The notes below the pieces were generated by a model that did no database searches, was not told the origin of the DNA, and was given only the letters and a program-made list of their open reading frames with translations. From the NCBI RefSeq assembly GCF_035582795.1, contig NC_134366.1, positions 148,785,519 to 148,849,518 of the forward strand: DNA of 64,000 nt. Reading direction: 5' to 3'. Position numbers and translations under genes: made by a program. Positions 34,721 to 48,590 of this stretch are shown here, piece after piece; the stretch's first letter is position 1, and each line of letters starts with the position of its first letter. Origin of the DNA: Mycteria americana (lineage: Eukaryota > Chordata > Aves > Ciconiiformes > Ciconiidae).

Positions 34721-37700
34721 AGCCAGGCTTTTTCTCAGACAGAAAGCGACTACAGGACCACCTTTGGCCCAGGGAAATTCTGCATCCAGGACTGATACAG
34801 GATTTCATTTTGTTTCCTGGGATAGAGGGGGCTGGGGGGAGGAGGGTAAAAACATCTGGGAACACAGGAGAAATGCCTCTTGATGAAGTTTGCTGCTGTT
34901 TTCCGAAAGAAAATACCTGGGCTGAAGGCTGAAAGCACTGGTGTGGCAATTTAATTCGCTTGATGCCACCACAGCATAGCGAGTTGGGGGTGCCTGCTGA
35001 GAATGGTGGCTGAAACACTCCAAGCTCCCCAAATACTTTGCAAAATGTTATATTACCTCTTTGCCACCAAATCTCCGCCGAGCACTTGGAGACCACTGGT
35101 CCAAGGCTGCTCTGTGCAGCCTGCTCTTGCACAGGGACAAGCCCTGGCCCAAACGCTGCCCTTCCAGCGGCGACCCCAGCGCTGCCAGCTGGGCTTCAGT
35201 GCTGAGGCTTCTTCAAAGCGCACAAAACTGTGATCTCCTCCAATCACCCCGTCCATCGACCGCGTATCAGACTCTGCCACTGCTGGCTGCCGAGGGGATG
35301 ATTTTGAGGCAGAAGCCAAAGGAAGAGCCTTCCACTTCGGCTTGTGACAACCTCTGTGTTGAACTCCAGTTGGGTTTTTAAGCGTCCTGCAAAAGCACAA
35401 AACGGGTCTTAAAGGGACTTCAAAACAACATGCATGGAACAGGATCTCATAAAGGGAGAGAGGGAAACGTGAAAGATTATACAGATATTTATCTGTGTGG
35501 CCAGAGAATGGCAGATAAAAAAATACATGAAACGCTGCAAAATACTAGGTTATAAAACTTCCCCCTGCCAGGAAGTGACCTTAAATACTTGCTATTTTAT
35601 TTGGTATCATGAATTCGCTTATGTATATTTGCTTCAGCCTGCTCCATGCTGTGTCTTTGGCATGTCTTATTCTTGTCTCTGTCTTATTCTTCTGTCCTCC
35701 TGCGCTGCCGGTAACTCCACCCCGTTCTGTCCCTGCTTTCCGTGCCAAGTGAGGAGGTTAAAGGGACAAAACAGAAGAACTGGTGTTTCCAATGGAGAAA
35801 GTATGGTCCTGGAGCTAATTAAAAACAATCTCCCTGTAATGATCTCAAGTTAATGTTGGTTTTGTAATGTTATGCCTACAATAGTCTGAGTTAAAGCTGT
35901 TATATCGTACTGTTATATGTATATGTTATGTATATGTATTGTTATACGGAACAACATGCAAATCACTCCAGGGCCATCAGCTTATCACTGACGTCTACAT
36001 CTTATGAGATTTACTCAGAAAGTATGAATTGAGGCAAAATAGCTAGACATTATCAAAACTCCAGTTATTTCGGATCAATTATGATCAGAAATATACTTCC
36101 ATGAAATCGTATGCTGGGGCCATATACCCACCTGCATACACATACATTCCCTGTTTATGCACTCGGTGAATTCAGTGGTTAAAAATCACATTTTTCCCAC
36201 CCCCTGCACAGCAAAATGTAAATAGGCAACTTGTTTTGCTGCTCTGCTCCATACATCAGTGCCGAGCATCAGCCACAAAAGGGTCCGGGAGTTAGTGCTT
36301 AGCTGGCAATTTTGCTGATGATGCAGGAGGCAGAGCAGTCTGCTCGTTTACAGCCACGTCAACTCTGCTGACAGAAGTAAAAAAGGGCTTTTGTCATTGT
36401 CAATAAACAAATTAGAAACTGCTCTGGAGATACACGAGCCCCAGTAGCCCCATTGCGTCAACAGGCAAAGAAGGGGAGGGCCAGGCCCGTCCAGCAGCCG
36501 GCTGTGGGCGATGTGGAGGAGCTGCCTGCCTGTAACCCTGCTCCTCTCCCGTCCTGGCCTCGTTTGAAGGCAGCTCATGGACCCCGGCCGCGCTCCCCAG
36601 GCACGGGAGCCTAGGGCTCACTTGCCTGGCTGACACTGGCCATTGCAGCTCCACCAGGCTGTAACGTACATCCTGCAGCTGGCGGGAGTTTTTCCATCAA
36701 AACAACAGGTTTTCATCAGAAAATGCCAGTTGATCAAAATCAGCATGCTTTGAACTAGCAGAGCAGCTTTTAATGAACTTCTGAGAAAAAAGAAAGAGAT
36801 TTTTTCAGGACCTGCCTCATTCCTTGCTGGTTTCTTGAGCTGCACAGTCTCCCAGGACTCCTGCATCTGTGGCTCCAGGGGGCTCCTAACATTTCAGGCT
36901 TTTTATTTTCCAGGGCTGGGAAGCCTGGAAACACCTAGGAGGAACAGGGCTTGGCTCCCTGCAGCACAGGACAGAGCCTGGCATCCCAGAGGATACCATC
37001 TCACACCAAGGACATGAGGGTTCCCATGCCCATGCTCAGGGAACAAGGAGTCTGGACACATTTAAGAGGAGCTGGATAACACAAAAGAAAATTCCTGGAA
37101 AAAAAGGAGGTTTACAGGAACACCAAACCCTAAACAACCAACCTAAACCCCATCCTTTCCATTCAGGCTTCACAGATGTCTACATGTTTATCCAAACTTC
37201 ATTTTGAAATCGGACATATGCTTTGTAGTCTGTGAGGAACAAACCCACCACTCGTCCCCCCACCGCTGGGAAAGGAGAGTGCTCAGTGTTTGTAACTCTC
37301 CATCCCTTCCTCTCAGTTGCAGGAACTGCAGGTTTTCCTGTGGATTTCTTTTGGGAAAATAAATTTCCTTCGGTGCTGGCTTCAGTGTATTGAGGGCACA
37401 CAATTCTTCCTTTTATCCAGGTGCTTATCTCTCCTGTGTTTGAGGTTCATAAGAGCTATTTGCCGATGATTTCCAAGGTCTCGTAATAATAGGTGTTGCT
37501 TCTCTTATGTATGCCCGAGTGAAATTGCCTGTATGAGATCCAGAGATAGGGCGGAATAAGAGACATACTGCTTCGGCTGTGGCTATGACAGTCTCTTCTT
37601 CTGGGCAGACCTTTCCTTCCATCACCCAGGGCAAGACTAGATGTCCAGTTGGGCAGATCTTTTAAAACTGCTGGAAGGAGCAAAGGCTACTCTGCATGGT

Positions 37701-40500
37701 CCAAGGGCTTTTCGTACAAGGTGACAAGCCCATAGCCCTCATCCCCTTACCCTCAGCAAGCTGTTCAGATGCCTTACCAGCACTGAGCACCCACAGCTCG
37801 GAGAATCCTGGTCTGCAGGACTCATGCTAAACATGACATTCAGGGGCATTTTGCAGAGCTGCGGATACCTTGCTCTGACAGACACACTTCCCAGCCCCCA
37901 AGGGACACGGCACACACTTACAACCTTCCTCTAAAGTGATTCTGTTGCTGTTTCTGGTTGACTACCTGTGGTTAGAAGTCCGCTTAGTTACAAGAACCAG
38001 CTTGAATTCCTCATTAACAACAATATCAGGCACCTACACATTCCTCCAAAGGTCTGGTTTAGCATCCTCTGATGCAGGCGTGAGCAAAGGAGCACCAGCT
38101 GCAAAGGGTGGCAGACCCCGAGCTGAGAGCAGAGAAGGTGCCCCATAGCCCTGCAGGATTTGAGGAAAGGCACTAACTACATCTCATTTCTTTTGCTTGT
38201 GGAAAGTAAAAGGAGTAAGTGACATGGGGAACAACAGACAAGAGAACATGAGGAAAGATGAGGGGCTTGAGGGGGAGAGAAGTTTTCTCCTTGTCACCGC
38301 TGAGGTTTGGTGGCTACAGCAGGGGGTATGAGATGCCTTCTGATGTCAAATATATCCTGGCTTGATGTACCACCCCGTTTTCCCTACCACTACTTGATTA
38401 CCAGACCTTGTTGCTTTAGTGCATTAAAAGCATCTGCTAACAAGGTTGTAGTATTGTGCCTCCAGCAGAAACAGCCAGAAATCCTCATCATGTTCAGTGT
38501 GGTGCCTTTTTTTGGTCCATCAGAACCATACGCAGCTCAGATGACCCTGCTGCCCTCTGTAACCAGGTGGCCACCCCCTCAGAAGCAGAATGGGCACAAG
38601 AAATAACATGTTTAGAAGAGGTTACAATTCAATAAATGGAGAGACAAACACTTTGATTTGGGGAATGGCCCATCCTTTTCCCACCCTGACGGACATGGAC
38701 TTACCGAACTCGGAGACACACAACTGACCAGTCCTTCACCTCTTTCTCTTTGGTTGTCTGCTTTTGGTGTGTTTGCTGCTGGCAGAGCAAGGTCTGTGCT
38801 CAGCTGCTCACGTCCAGATATTGTGAGAGCCGATCAGCACCGTGCACAGACACCTGAGCGCAGAATGTGCCCCACTTTACTGCCTCAGCTCCAGCACTAT
38901 TTCACTCTTAGCCTCCTCAGATTTTCACTAGAGGAAAATTTGGGCACTCCTTCCACTGCTTTGGTTTTAATTAAAAACATGGTTTTAATTCCACTCATTA
39001 TTTTTAAGAACTTGGATAGCTTCAACTGAGCTAAACATGCATTTGTTCCTTCAAAATCTTCTTTTTATCATATGACTTTTCATCTTCTAATTACTCCATC
39101 AAGGCTTGAAGAATTACAGATTTTCTACAGTCCATGTTTCAGATGAGGGCTCAATGCTAGTTTGCTACCGGGGATTAAATATAAAGCAAAGATGAAAGAG
39201 TAAATGCAGTCCTCTGTGTTAGGTACAGAAGCCAATGGTACTGTTTCAAGGCATGTTTCAGACAGAGCCATGCAAACTGATTTGGAAAGGACAACTCAGC
39301 TGCAGGCTGAGAGAATTCAGTGCTAGCTGCAGCAATGATATCTCTCTCTTTCTCTTGACTGAACTTTATCAGAAAAACAGAAACATCCTTAATATTCCTA
39401 GCACAAACCAGGCATGGATCCAAAAATATTTTACCTCTGAGTAACTGGGGAAATGAGCTTTTCTACTGTGCATTCTACTCCAGTGACTCACCAAGCGGCT
39501 CAGCCCCCAGCGTAAGGCATCCTTGCACAGCGATCCGTCAGCAGTAATGCTCAGTCAAGCATGTGCCATCGCAGTTCACAGGCTGCAAGTAAACTGAAGA
39601 TTCATTTCAATACGGGTAGGAAAGGCATATTTCATTATGTCCGCTATGTAGATAGGACACGCATATAATCTCCGAGAGCTTGATTTTAATATTAAAGCAC
39701 GGTAAATGCTGGCTTTCCTTAATGTTCAACCGGTGTTGCATCGAACATTGTGTTCAAAACAAAGCCCTGTTCCTGTCAGTTTATGGTGGTTTGTCCCAAA
39801 TGGCCAGTGGATCCCTTCTGTAAGGTACACACATGCCTTATTCCTGTCTGGGAAAAAACATCCCAGGAAAGTGTTCACAGGACGAAGGTTGGCCCTGCCC
39901 TCTCTTGCGTTGCAGATGTGCCCTCCCACCCACTATCTCAGGAGAATAAAGCACATTTATTCTCACTACTGTATTAAGGAAGAGATGCTGATTCTTTAAC
40001 AAATCACATGGTAACACACACCTTTAAGCTCAAAAGGCACAGCCTGATGATAGAGCGGAGCCAAGAGGAGAGGCAGACCTGCTTCCCTCACGCCCTCCTG
40101 CTTCTCCCCAGGAGTCAATGGCTCCCCTCACGCCAGCCCAGCAGCCCTCGGCTCCTCTCTGGGCAGGATTCAACTCAGTGAACCAGCAGTATCTAATGCA
40201 ATGAGAAAAACTGAATAGTTCTCTATTCCCAGCTCTGGAGCCGCGTTGTCCTGGCAAAGGGTCCGCAGAGCATGACGGCCAGCACAGGGAAGGGGGCTGG
40301 GCTGTGGGTGAGAAATGCGGGTAGCAGAAGGGAGGAGCGTGGTGAGGATGTATTATTGCAGCTGTATTGCTAAGCCGCTGCCCCGTTCCCTGCTCAGGCC
40401 CGTGGGCAGCGGCAGCCCGGAGCAGGCGTTGCTCTCGCCGGTAAGCACGGGGCAGACCCAGATGTGCCGATTCCTCGCCTGCAGGACGGTACGACCCGGC
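34721..40500. other. Intergenic sequence
   Basis: Unique-looking DNA of intermediate GC content with no recognised gene. A short TATATG-type microsatellite lies at about 35905-35945. A donor-like GCCG/GTAAGC lies in a CpG-rich patch at about 40430-40445. Confidence 0.4.
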
Positions 40501-43500
40501 TCCCAATCTGCTTTGTAATGAACCAGGAGCCTGAAAAAGCTCCCGAATCATTACTAATTATTCATGTGTCATTTTTCATGTGTTAGCAAACAGCTTGTGG
40601 AGACAAGTTGTTCTGAGAGTAAGACAGACACCTCGTCGTTCCTCATCTAGAGGAGAAGGCATTCGCTTTTCAGTAGATACTACCTGAAGTCCTTGACGAT
40701 TCCTGCTTACCAGCCATCATCTTAAGACCCAATCCAAACCACACAGAAGTCAATGTTAAGACCTGCTGACTCGAGTCACACTGGGACCTTTTTTTGGTCA
40801 AAATAAATGCCAGTGTAATGCAGGTCTTTACATGCAATATATCCTTTATAAAAGGAAGTCATGGGCGTAGCTGTTTACTTTATGGCATATATTTTGCAAT
40901 GAATTAAAATGCCAAACTAAATTTCAAGGACTAAGCTGAGGTTATGCACAGAAGGTATGCTGACTGGGTGTAGGAAGTACTATGTCGCTCACCGGCTTTA
41001 GTGAAAACAAAAGAATGGAAAATGTCCCTCCTCCCACATTTGCTGAAGCATTTTTAAATGAATGAGCAAGATCTTTCGCATCATGGTTAATTACAGAGAT
41101 GGAAATGTGTCTTTCATTGTATCAGAGCAAGAGGAGTGAGATAAGAAACTAGAATTACAATACAAGAGAGCTAATTTCTGAACTCAGCTGTAACTATGGC
41201 AACCTTCATTCACAGCATTTAACTGAGAGTATAGAAAAATAATGCACTCAGGAAGCCTGAATAAATTACCTACATCATTGGCTTACAAATGTTTCAAAGT
41301 CATGAACTTTCACAAAAATTAAACTTTCTAAGAAGTTCATATTTGCAGAAATCATTTGACATTACCTCTGCATTCCCTGTTCTTGACTACAGGGACACGT
41401 CTTTCCAGAGCAGCCAGCCATTAAGGGAGATACATTTCAAGATGACAGACAAAGGAAAAAAAAGAGATGAAATCCAAAATTAAGTATTAACATACATTCT
41501 AATACAATGTTCTGTAATTGTGCAGTTAGTGTTAAAAGCTGGCACTGTCAGCAACAGTATTTTAGTTTTCCTTGATTGTACAAAAGCAAAAGATGACGCT
41601 GAGCCAAATTCTTCTCTCACTTAAATGTATGTTTTTCTCTCCCATCCTTGTTGGTGTCAGCAGCCTTGGCTTGTTGTGTTGTCACAGTCCCCAGTGCTCC
41701 CCATACATGAGCTCCAATAAGGGAATAGTGTGGTATTAACAGAAAACAAAACAAAACAGAAGTAATGGATCAAATATAGTGACATTTCCTCTCTGCATCC
41801 AGCTCCTCTGACGTTCTGGGCTGCCAGGGAGGTGCTTCACGTGCTGGCTGCTCCCTGGCACGTGGCGCAGGCCTGTCACTCAGCTCTGCTTCAAACAGCA
41901 TTCTTCTCTACTTTTTTTCTGGTGCAGAAAGTGGCTGTAGCTGACCAAGGATAAAGCAAAAGGAAAACAAAAATAATTTTCAAACACCAAAAACAAATGC
42001 TTCCTCTTTATATATTTGATATAGCTGCCTGGTTTGAGGCAGCTAGTGAATGAGCTTTCAATTGATATTTATTGGTGGACCAAAAGAAGTGGAAGAATGC
42101 TCCAGATCCTGTATTTACTTCGACATTCACTATACCAATGCACCATATGGAAGCAACCGCACCATAGCTATACTTGACAATCCCTTAACCTAATCCTCAG
42201 CCACACAAGATTGGGTAGTGGCGCTTGGACACAAGACAGAAGGAATTTCTAGTTCATAGGGATGGGCAGATTTCTGGCAGGACTCTTATCACTGAAGCTC
42301 TAACGGGGTCAGGGGCATGTGGCTTCCCAACACCACACTACACCTGATGATTTGGCCTTGGTAGCAAGGCCAAATGGGCTTGGACACAGTCACGAAACAC
42401 AAGGTAGAGGTGGCAAGGCACCTGGCAGAATTACAATTGTTGCAGGCATGCTAAAATCCTGAAAACACGAGGGTCTGGCACGGTGAGTGCTGTAAAGATG
42501 GCCTTAAGGAATGACCCCGGAAAATGTTACGGCATGGGGAGAGACTCAGTCACGCTACAGTCCCTTTCCCCTTAGTCAAATTTTCCTTGTTTCATATACA
42601 AAATCCCTGTTCACAAGAGGGTTGGCATTACTGGTTACGAGCATGCAGGGAGGCATTTGAGACCCAGAGGTTTGTCTATTCTCATAGGCCATCCTTAAGT
42701 ATTTGAAACTATCCTCCTTTTTTTTTGAGGAAGACCTGGCAGCAAAACAACATTTCTAAACTTTTCTTTCCTGACATGACTGGAATGTTTGGGTGTGAGC
42801 CTTGCTGCAGTAAGCGTTACAGCCTAAACGCTGTACAGCAAGTCCCGTGCCTTTGAGCACAAGCTGGGCACAGGGAGGGCACTTCTTCTGCACATGGGAG
42901 GCCTAATATATCACTGTCTGGAAGCAGTTCAGAGCTGTCGACGATGCAGATTTGCTAATCAAAACTCCACACAGCTGAAGGACACAACACACTGACCTTT
43001 ACTACAACCCTGGGAACATTGCAGCGGCCTGCAATGACTTTCTAGAGCTGCTCCCACTGCTCGAGTCGGAGCAGACTCTTTGCTGGCACTGGTGGGGATA
43101 CTGTGCCTCTCAACAAAGCACCTTTTTTATATGTACTTTTCAGAGAGAGGGGAGGAATTATCTCTGATTCAACAGGGCTTTCAGATACCCTTTCCAGATT
43201 ACTACAGTGGTTTCATTCAGTTATGCAGGCTTCAAATTAAAAGTTAATGAAAACTAACACACTTCTCATTTCTCTTGAGGCGCGTTTGCTCTCTTATTTA
43301 GATGGCTGAGAAAAGTAAGTCAGAAGAAAACTCCTCCTTGTTCGACAGAGGGTGCAGGGACTCTGAGAACTGCCTGGCAGCACATTCCTGCATCAACATC
43401 ATTGCTGTCATTTTGCATCAGTCGTGCTCTTTTTCCAAGTGCGTGTTATAACAACCTCCCACACGGCAACGCGTGTGCAAGTAAAGTATCATTAGCTCTG

Positions 43501-46500
43501 ATGGGCACCCTTTGTCTTCCCAGGAAATGACTAAATGGTATCCTCAAAAAGCGGACAATTGGAGAGTAGTAGAAATTACAGACTCATGTTTGGCATGGAG
43601 TGTCATATTCGCAGCTGTACTGACTGCCTGCCAGGAGCCGTCTGCCTACAGAACATGCCGTCTTCCAGTTGCTCGACCTGAGAGAGTTCAAGAGGATAAG
43701 AGCAGTGTTAGAGAAGCGAACAGACTTGCTCTTTGCAGATTTCTCTTGCTTGGTTTTATAGCTCTCCTGTGGAGGATAGCGAGCTTGTTGCCAGTTTCCA
43801 GGTGATGGCAGATTCAAGCAGTGGTTTCCAGATTAACCTAAGGCATAGCTTTTTGACTCTGGGTAAGACATTATTAACATGCAAGAAACACACAAACCTT
43901 CGAATCTTACATATTTTACCCACTCATACATGCAAATACAAAACAGAAAGGCTTGAATTTAGGAAAATCACTGGGATTTTTTTTTGCTAACATCTTTAAA
44001 CCCTTACAGCTTCATAGCCCCTGCTCTCCCTTATACCAGCTCTCCTTTTATAGACATTCCTGTTTGACAATCACCTCCAGTCATGACGCTGGTACTGGGT
44101 ATACCACAATAGACTCAAGCGTTATTCTTGATACAATTCCTTTTTTTTAAAAAGACATGTACAAAGTTCTTGTTTTTCTGAAGCAGGCAGGCAAACAGCA
44201 AGAGCCCATCTGTGCTCACATTCAAGCCTTTTCCAGGAAGCCCTTTGCCCAAGTGTTCTCTTTCCTTTCAGTGTCATGTCCCTGAACTCATTTTACTGTG
44301 CCCTTTGCATTTCTACCCTTCATTTTTAATGTTTTTTTTTTCCTCTCTTACATGCACATGTGTGACTCCACAACTCATGGCTTCACCACTTTCTGTCTGT
44401 ATCATTTACCAGTACACTGTATTACCAGCCTGTAGGGGCCATGCTCTTACTTAATTTTGTGATACTGGTGCAATATTTTGGGAGCTGGATTGTACTGTTT
44501 TGGTTTTCAGTAATCAGAGTCATTTAACTGCTTCCTCATGCCAAACCAATTTAATGTATTTTTTTCTCATCCCATAACTTTCTCTTGCTATTTTCAACAA
44601 GAGTTGATGTGATCACAGGCTGATTACATTTTGCTGCATGAAAACGGAAGTAAATTACAATTGCACATGTGGGATTTTGCAAATGGCCAAAATGATGTTG
44701 GGGTAGCTGCATAGACTGATGGAGAGAACAAAATCACTCCCAGGGTGTGACTCTGTATTCCCTCCTGCTCCCCCAGCCCCGCTGCAATGCCCTTCTGTTC
44801 TGCCAGAGACTGCTGCCTGCCCTGCTCTGCCTGCTGAGTGTCCTGAACCGCTCTGTGAAATGATCTGAGTTTAAAAGTGCTTTTGGGGTAGTTCAGAGCA
44901 CTTCCACTTTAAAGTATGGCTGGACACACTCTTGCATGGGTGGTGACTTGGAGGGCCTGGGAGGGGACATGAAGGAGGAAGCAAGAAAGAGCTCCCTATA
45001 AATGAGGATACAGCTGGATGGCTTAAACCAGACAGGTGACAGAGTGAATAGAAACATACGGACCTGCCCTAAGGACCTCCACAGTTATCTGTTCTTGTGC
45101 CTTTTACCTGAATGGCATGGGTATGACTGAGCCAGATTACACAAGAGCGTAGTGACACATCGCAACCCGGTTGTCCACTGGGTGGAACAAAGCACTCAAG
45201 TACGCACTTCGACCGTGAATCTAATGTTTTCCATTGAGAACAAACGGTAAGGGGGATTAATTGCTGTGAGCACTGAAAACAAATGAGTATGAAGACTGTG
45301 CCTATGATGGCAATATTTATGAATGCATTTGTTTTCTGAGGATTGAAAGTAAATATTTTATTCATTGTCTCATGTGTGAATGCATGATTATATCAGCAAC
45401 ACATATAAAAGAAGCAGGAATATTGTGTGCTAGTGCAGTTTGCTAAGGAAACAGAAATACTGACTTGAAGTCAACCAGTCCTTGATAACCAAAGCTGTAA
45501 TATAATACGTAAATGCCTTTCTGAGCTCATCTATTCTAAGCTGGATAGAGCCCAGCATGTTTCAGTTTTTAAATAACTCATTCCCATGACCTTTGCAACT
45601 CACTACCTTACACAACAGTGCAAAAAAGAGCCTCATACACATGACGCAGGCTGCCTTAGGGTTGCTGAAATTTAAGAAGGCAGCCTACATAACATGATCA
45701 CAGGCAAAAGGAAAATAAAAGACTGATTATATAACAACCAGAACAAACCTCTGCAGTTATACAAAGCTGTGGGCTGCAGAGATGCATCCGAAGTTCAAAG
45801 AAGTTTTAAAGAAACAGCCTGATGTAGCTGGTGTTTAGCCCCAGTGTTTAGTATCAAAGCTGGTAGAAGAAATAATCCTTCTTCTCAAAATACTACCCTA
45901 AAACACTTAGCTTGTAATCTGGATGCGATCCAGGACATTTGAAACACATTGAGTAACATGACCCTGGGGAAAGAGTAAGGTGCCTGGACTGCTAACTTGC
46001 AAGCCCAAAATCATCCACAGGAAACTTATACCGTGAGCTCCTGACAAGCACAGTAGCAGTCACCTTACACTTACTGAATGTCTTCCTGATGCTCCCAGAT
46101 CTTTCTGGAGGTTCCTCAGAGGCACAGCCCATCTGTGAGGAAACCTGTGATCTTGCACCACCTCCCTGGCCTGTGCCACCAGGGCATCATTGATCTGTGC
46201 AACTGAATATGCAGGTTATTTGGACTTGCAAGCTAGATCCAGTCCTGGGCTGGAATCCAGAGCCAAGGAATGCACGCAGGTGCCAATCCAGGGCAAAACT
46301 AGAGTTGGGATCCCTACATGACCTTCTAAAAAATTCCCCAGGACAAGAAGGGCACCCCTAAAGCAGCCCTGCTGGAAATGGTCACAGTCAAGCCTTCTCA
46401 TTTGATTAAAAGCCTGGCACAGGTGCACAGATTTGTTCTGCTGAGGTCGACAGGATCTCTCAGAGGGAGGCGTCTACCCCCAGTTCCTGAACACCATAAA

Positions 46501-48270
46501 CAAAGCTCCAGCTTCTCTTGTAAGACAGCGTTGATCCTTCTGCTGGTTCCTATCTTACCGTGTAATAGCCTAGGGGCTAAAGCTTAGTCCCTGTAACTGG
46601 CAAACACTGGTATAATTTTCACCTTCAGTCCACACTGTCTGTTTTTGCAGGCGAGTACTGTTACTGTCCGGCTGTAGGTCAGCTGAGGCGACGGCAATCC
46701 TTTGCCCTGCAGTGAAGACTGGTCCCTGACTCACACAGGAAGCCACCACTCCTTGGCTCAGGGGCAGCAGCTGGGACTCTGTAACCTTCTGCTTAGGGCA
46801 CCTACCTGGAAGAACAGAATAATTCACTGGATCTGTCCCTAAGACTTCAGATCTTTTTAAATGATTCTATTAGTTATATATAGTTAGACTACATTCTCAG
46901 TTATTTGTCTGTGGCTAGACCCAAGCTAACTCCTTCCCAAGCCACTGGGAAAGTATTTTCCTTGTTTTGAGAAGCACACTGTCTAGGGACGGGCAGACAA
47001 ACCAGACTGAAGGTAAGAGGATAGAACAAATACATTTTTGGTTTGTTGTTTAAAAATATGAACTAAAAATACAGTATAAAGCAAACAGTAAATATTTATG
47101 TAGGCGGGTTCACTTGAGATAACTCTGTTGACCAAGGAAAACAGTAACCTAACTCATCTTTCTTCTACAGAAAAAAATAACAAATGCTTATATTTTTTCA
47201 TCAAATACAAATTTCAAACCCCAAAGGATACAGCTGGGTCTTATTTTCCCAGCGTTTAGGCAAGGGTAAACTGTAGGAAAGTAAACAGGAGTGAGAAGGA
47301 GGTCACTTTTGTCTGGTATTCTTTCTAAACTTCCTTGTTACAAGCAGAAATGGGACCTGATCTAACCCCGGGCCCCAAGACATCTAAGAGACTGGTTCAG
47401 AGTCTGCTCTTGGTTCTAAATCTAAACTTCTAATTTTATCTTCCGTAACTACTTTCCACTTCAAAGTACACCCTCATGCTAAGAAGATAACACTAGTACT
47501 TCTAGTCATTGGCACCGGTTGCTCTTCCTCATTGCTGGAGAAATTATTATTCTTTAACATTCACATTTGCCTAGCAAGATCTCAAATCAGACAGCTGTTT
47601 CTACAGAATATCCATTGGCTTTCCACCTCTTGACTGCAGTGATCTCAAGTAAAGACAAAAGCCTGTATCCAATTACTAATCTCTAAACAATCTTTAATTT
47701 CAGAAGTATCATATATGATAAAATGAAACCGGGATATCATTTTTTCAGCAGTATTAGGTAAATAATAGTTTGTCTGTTGCGAAGTGTAAACAATTCTCTT
47801 TCTGGAAAAATGCAGGCAGATTCCTCTCCCCTCCCAACTTTAATCTCCACTGCTTCCCCTGGAGCCTACCGAATCTTTTGCACGGCAGCCACCATAACTG
47901 CAAATGTAGTTACTTTCTAAAATGACTGTAACAAATACATTTGAAAAATGCACACGATGAACTACAGCTGGAAATGGGATCAGCCCCTTCAGAGCCAAGA
48001 TAATTGTTGGAGCAAGTCTCCTGATATCCTGAAACTACTTGCTCATAGCACAGACACTGATAATGTCAGAAGGATCATTCTTGAAGCTTGCCAAAATGTC
48101 TTTTTCCAATAACATTTTACTACAGAATTTCCTTTACTTCATCGAGCTGTCAGAATGCTGCATTCCTCAAACTGGATACCAAACTCTGAAAGACCCAGCC
48201 CAGGTGAAGAGTGCAAGCTAGTGCACAACTCCTACCAAATGCAAAAAATGCATTTAGTTCTTTGCTAATG
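40501..48270. other. Intergenic sequence
   Basis: Average-composition spacer without a coding gene. An AT-rich motif CTAATTATTCATG at about 40555 is homeodomain-like. A perfect hairpin is at 42350-42375. Nothing else was recognised. Confidence 0.4.
42350..42375. repeat. Perfect 11-bp inverted repeat with 4-nt loop
   Basis: ATTTGGCCTTG at 42350-42360 pairs perfectly with CAAGGCCAAAT at 42365-42375 around the loop GTAG. The stem is too short for a typical miRNA precursor and has no adjacent gene. It could be a protein-binding palindrome or chance. Confidence 0.9.
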
Positions 48271-48274
48271 AGAT

Positions 48275-48590
48275 TTGAGGAATATCATAGGATGGTGCAA
48301 AGAAGTCCTGAGGGGCAAGAGGCAACAGATACAAGCCGAGCAAGGAAAATTCTGATTAACTACAAGGAAAAAATCTTCACAATGAAAGTGGTGAAGCACT
48401 GGAACTGGGGTCCAGGCAGGCTAGGGCACCTCAGTCCTCAGAGACATCCAAAACGAGACTGGCCAAGTCCCTGGACAACCTGACCTAGCTTTGAAGTTGG
48501 CCCTGCTTTGAGCAGGGAGTTGGGCTATATGACCTCCAAAGGTCCCGTCCGACCTCAACGATTCTAGGAAGCTGGATGCCAACTGCTGAA
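48275..48590 (+). mobile_element. CR1 LINE 3'-end fragment, forward orientation
   Basis: Sense-strand CR1 order is visible: CAACAGATACAAGCCGAGCA, AAGGAAAATTCTGATTAA, GTGGTGAAGCACTGGAAC, GAGTTGGGCTATATGACCTC, and the ending GGTCCCGTCCGACCTCAACG plus ATTCT. It is diverged and probably an older subfamily than the copy at 31814. The 5' limit is uncertain by about 30 bp. Confidence 0.9.

Noticed and set aside
34533..35132. 199-codon open frame on - in the spacer
   Set aside because: No family similarity; it overlaps frames on the other strand and extends from the GC peak.
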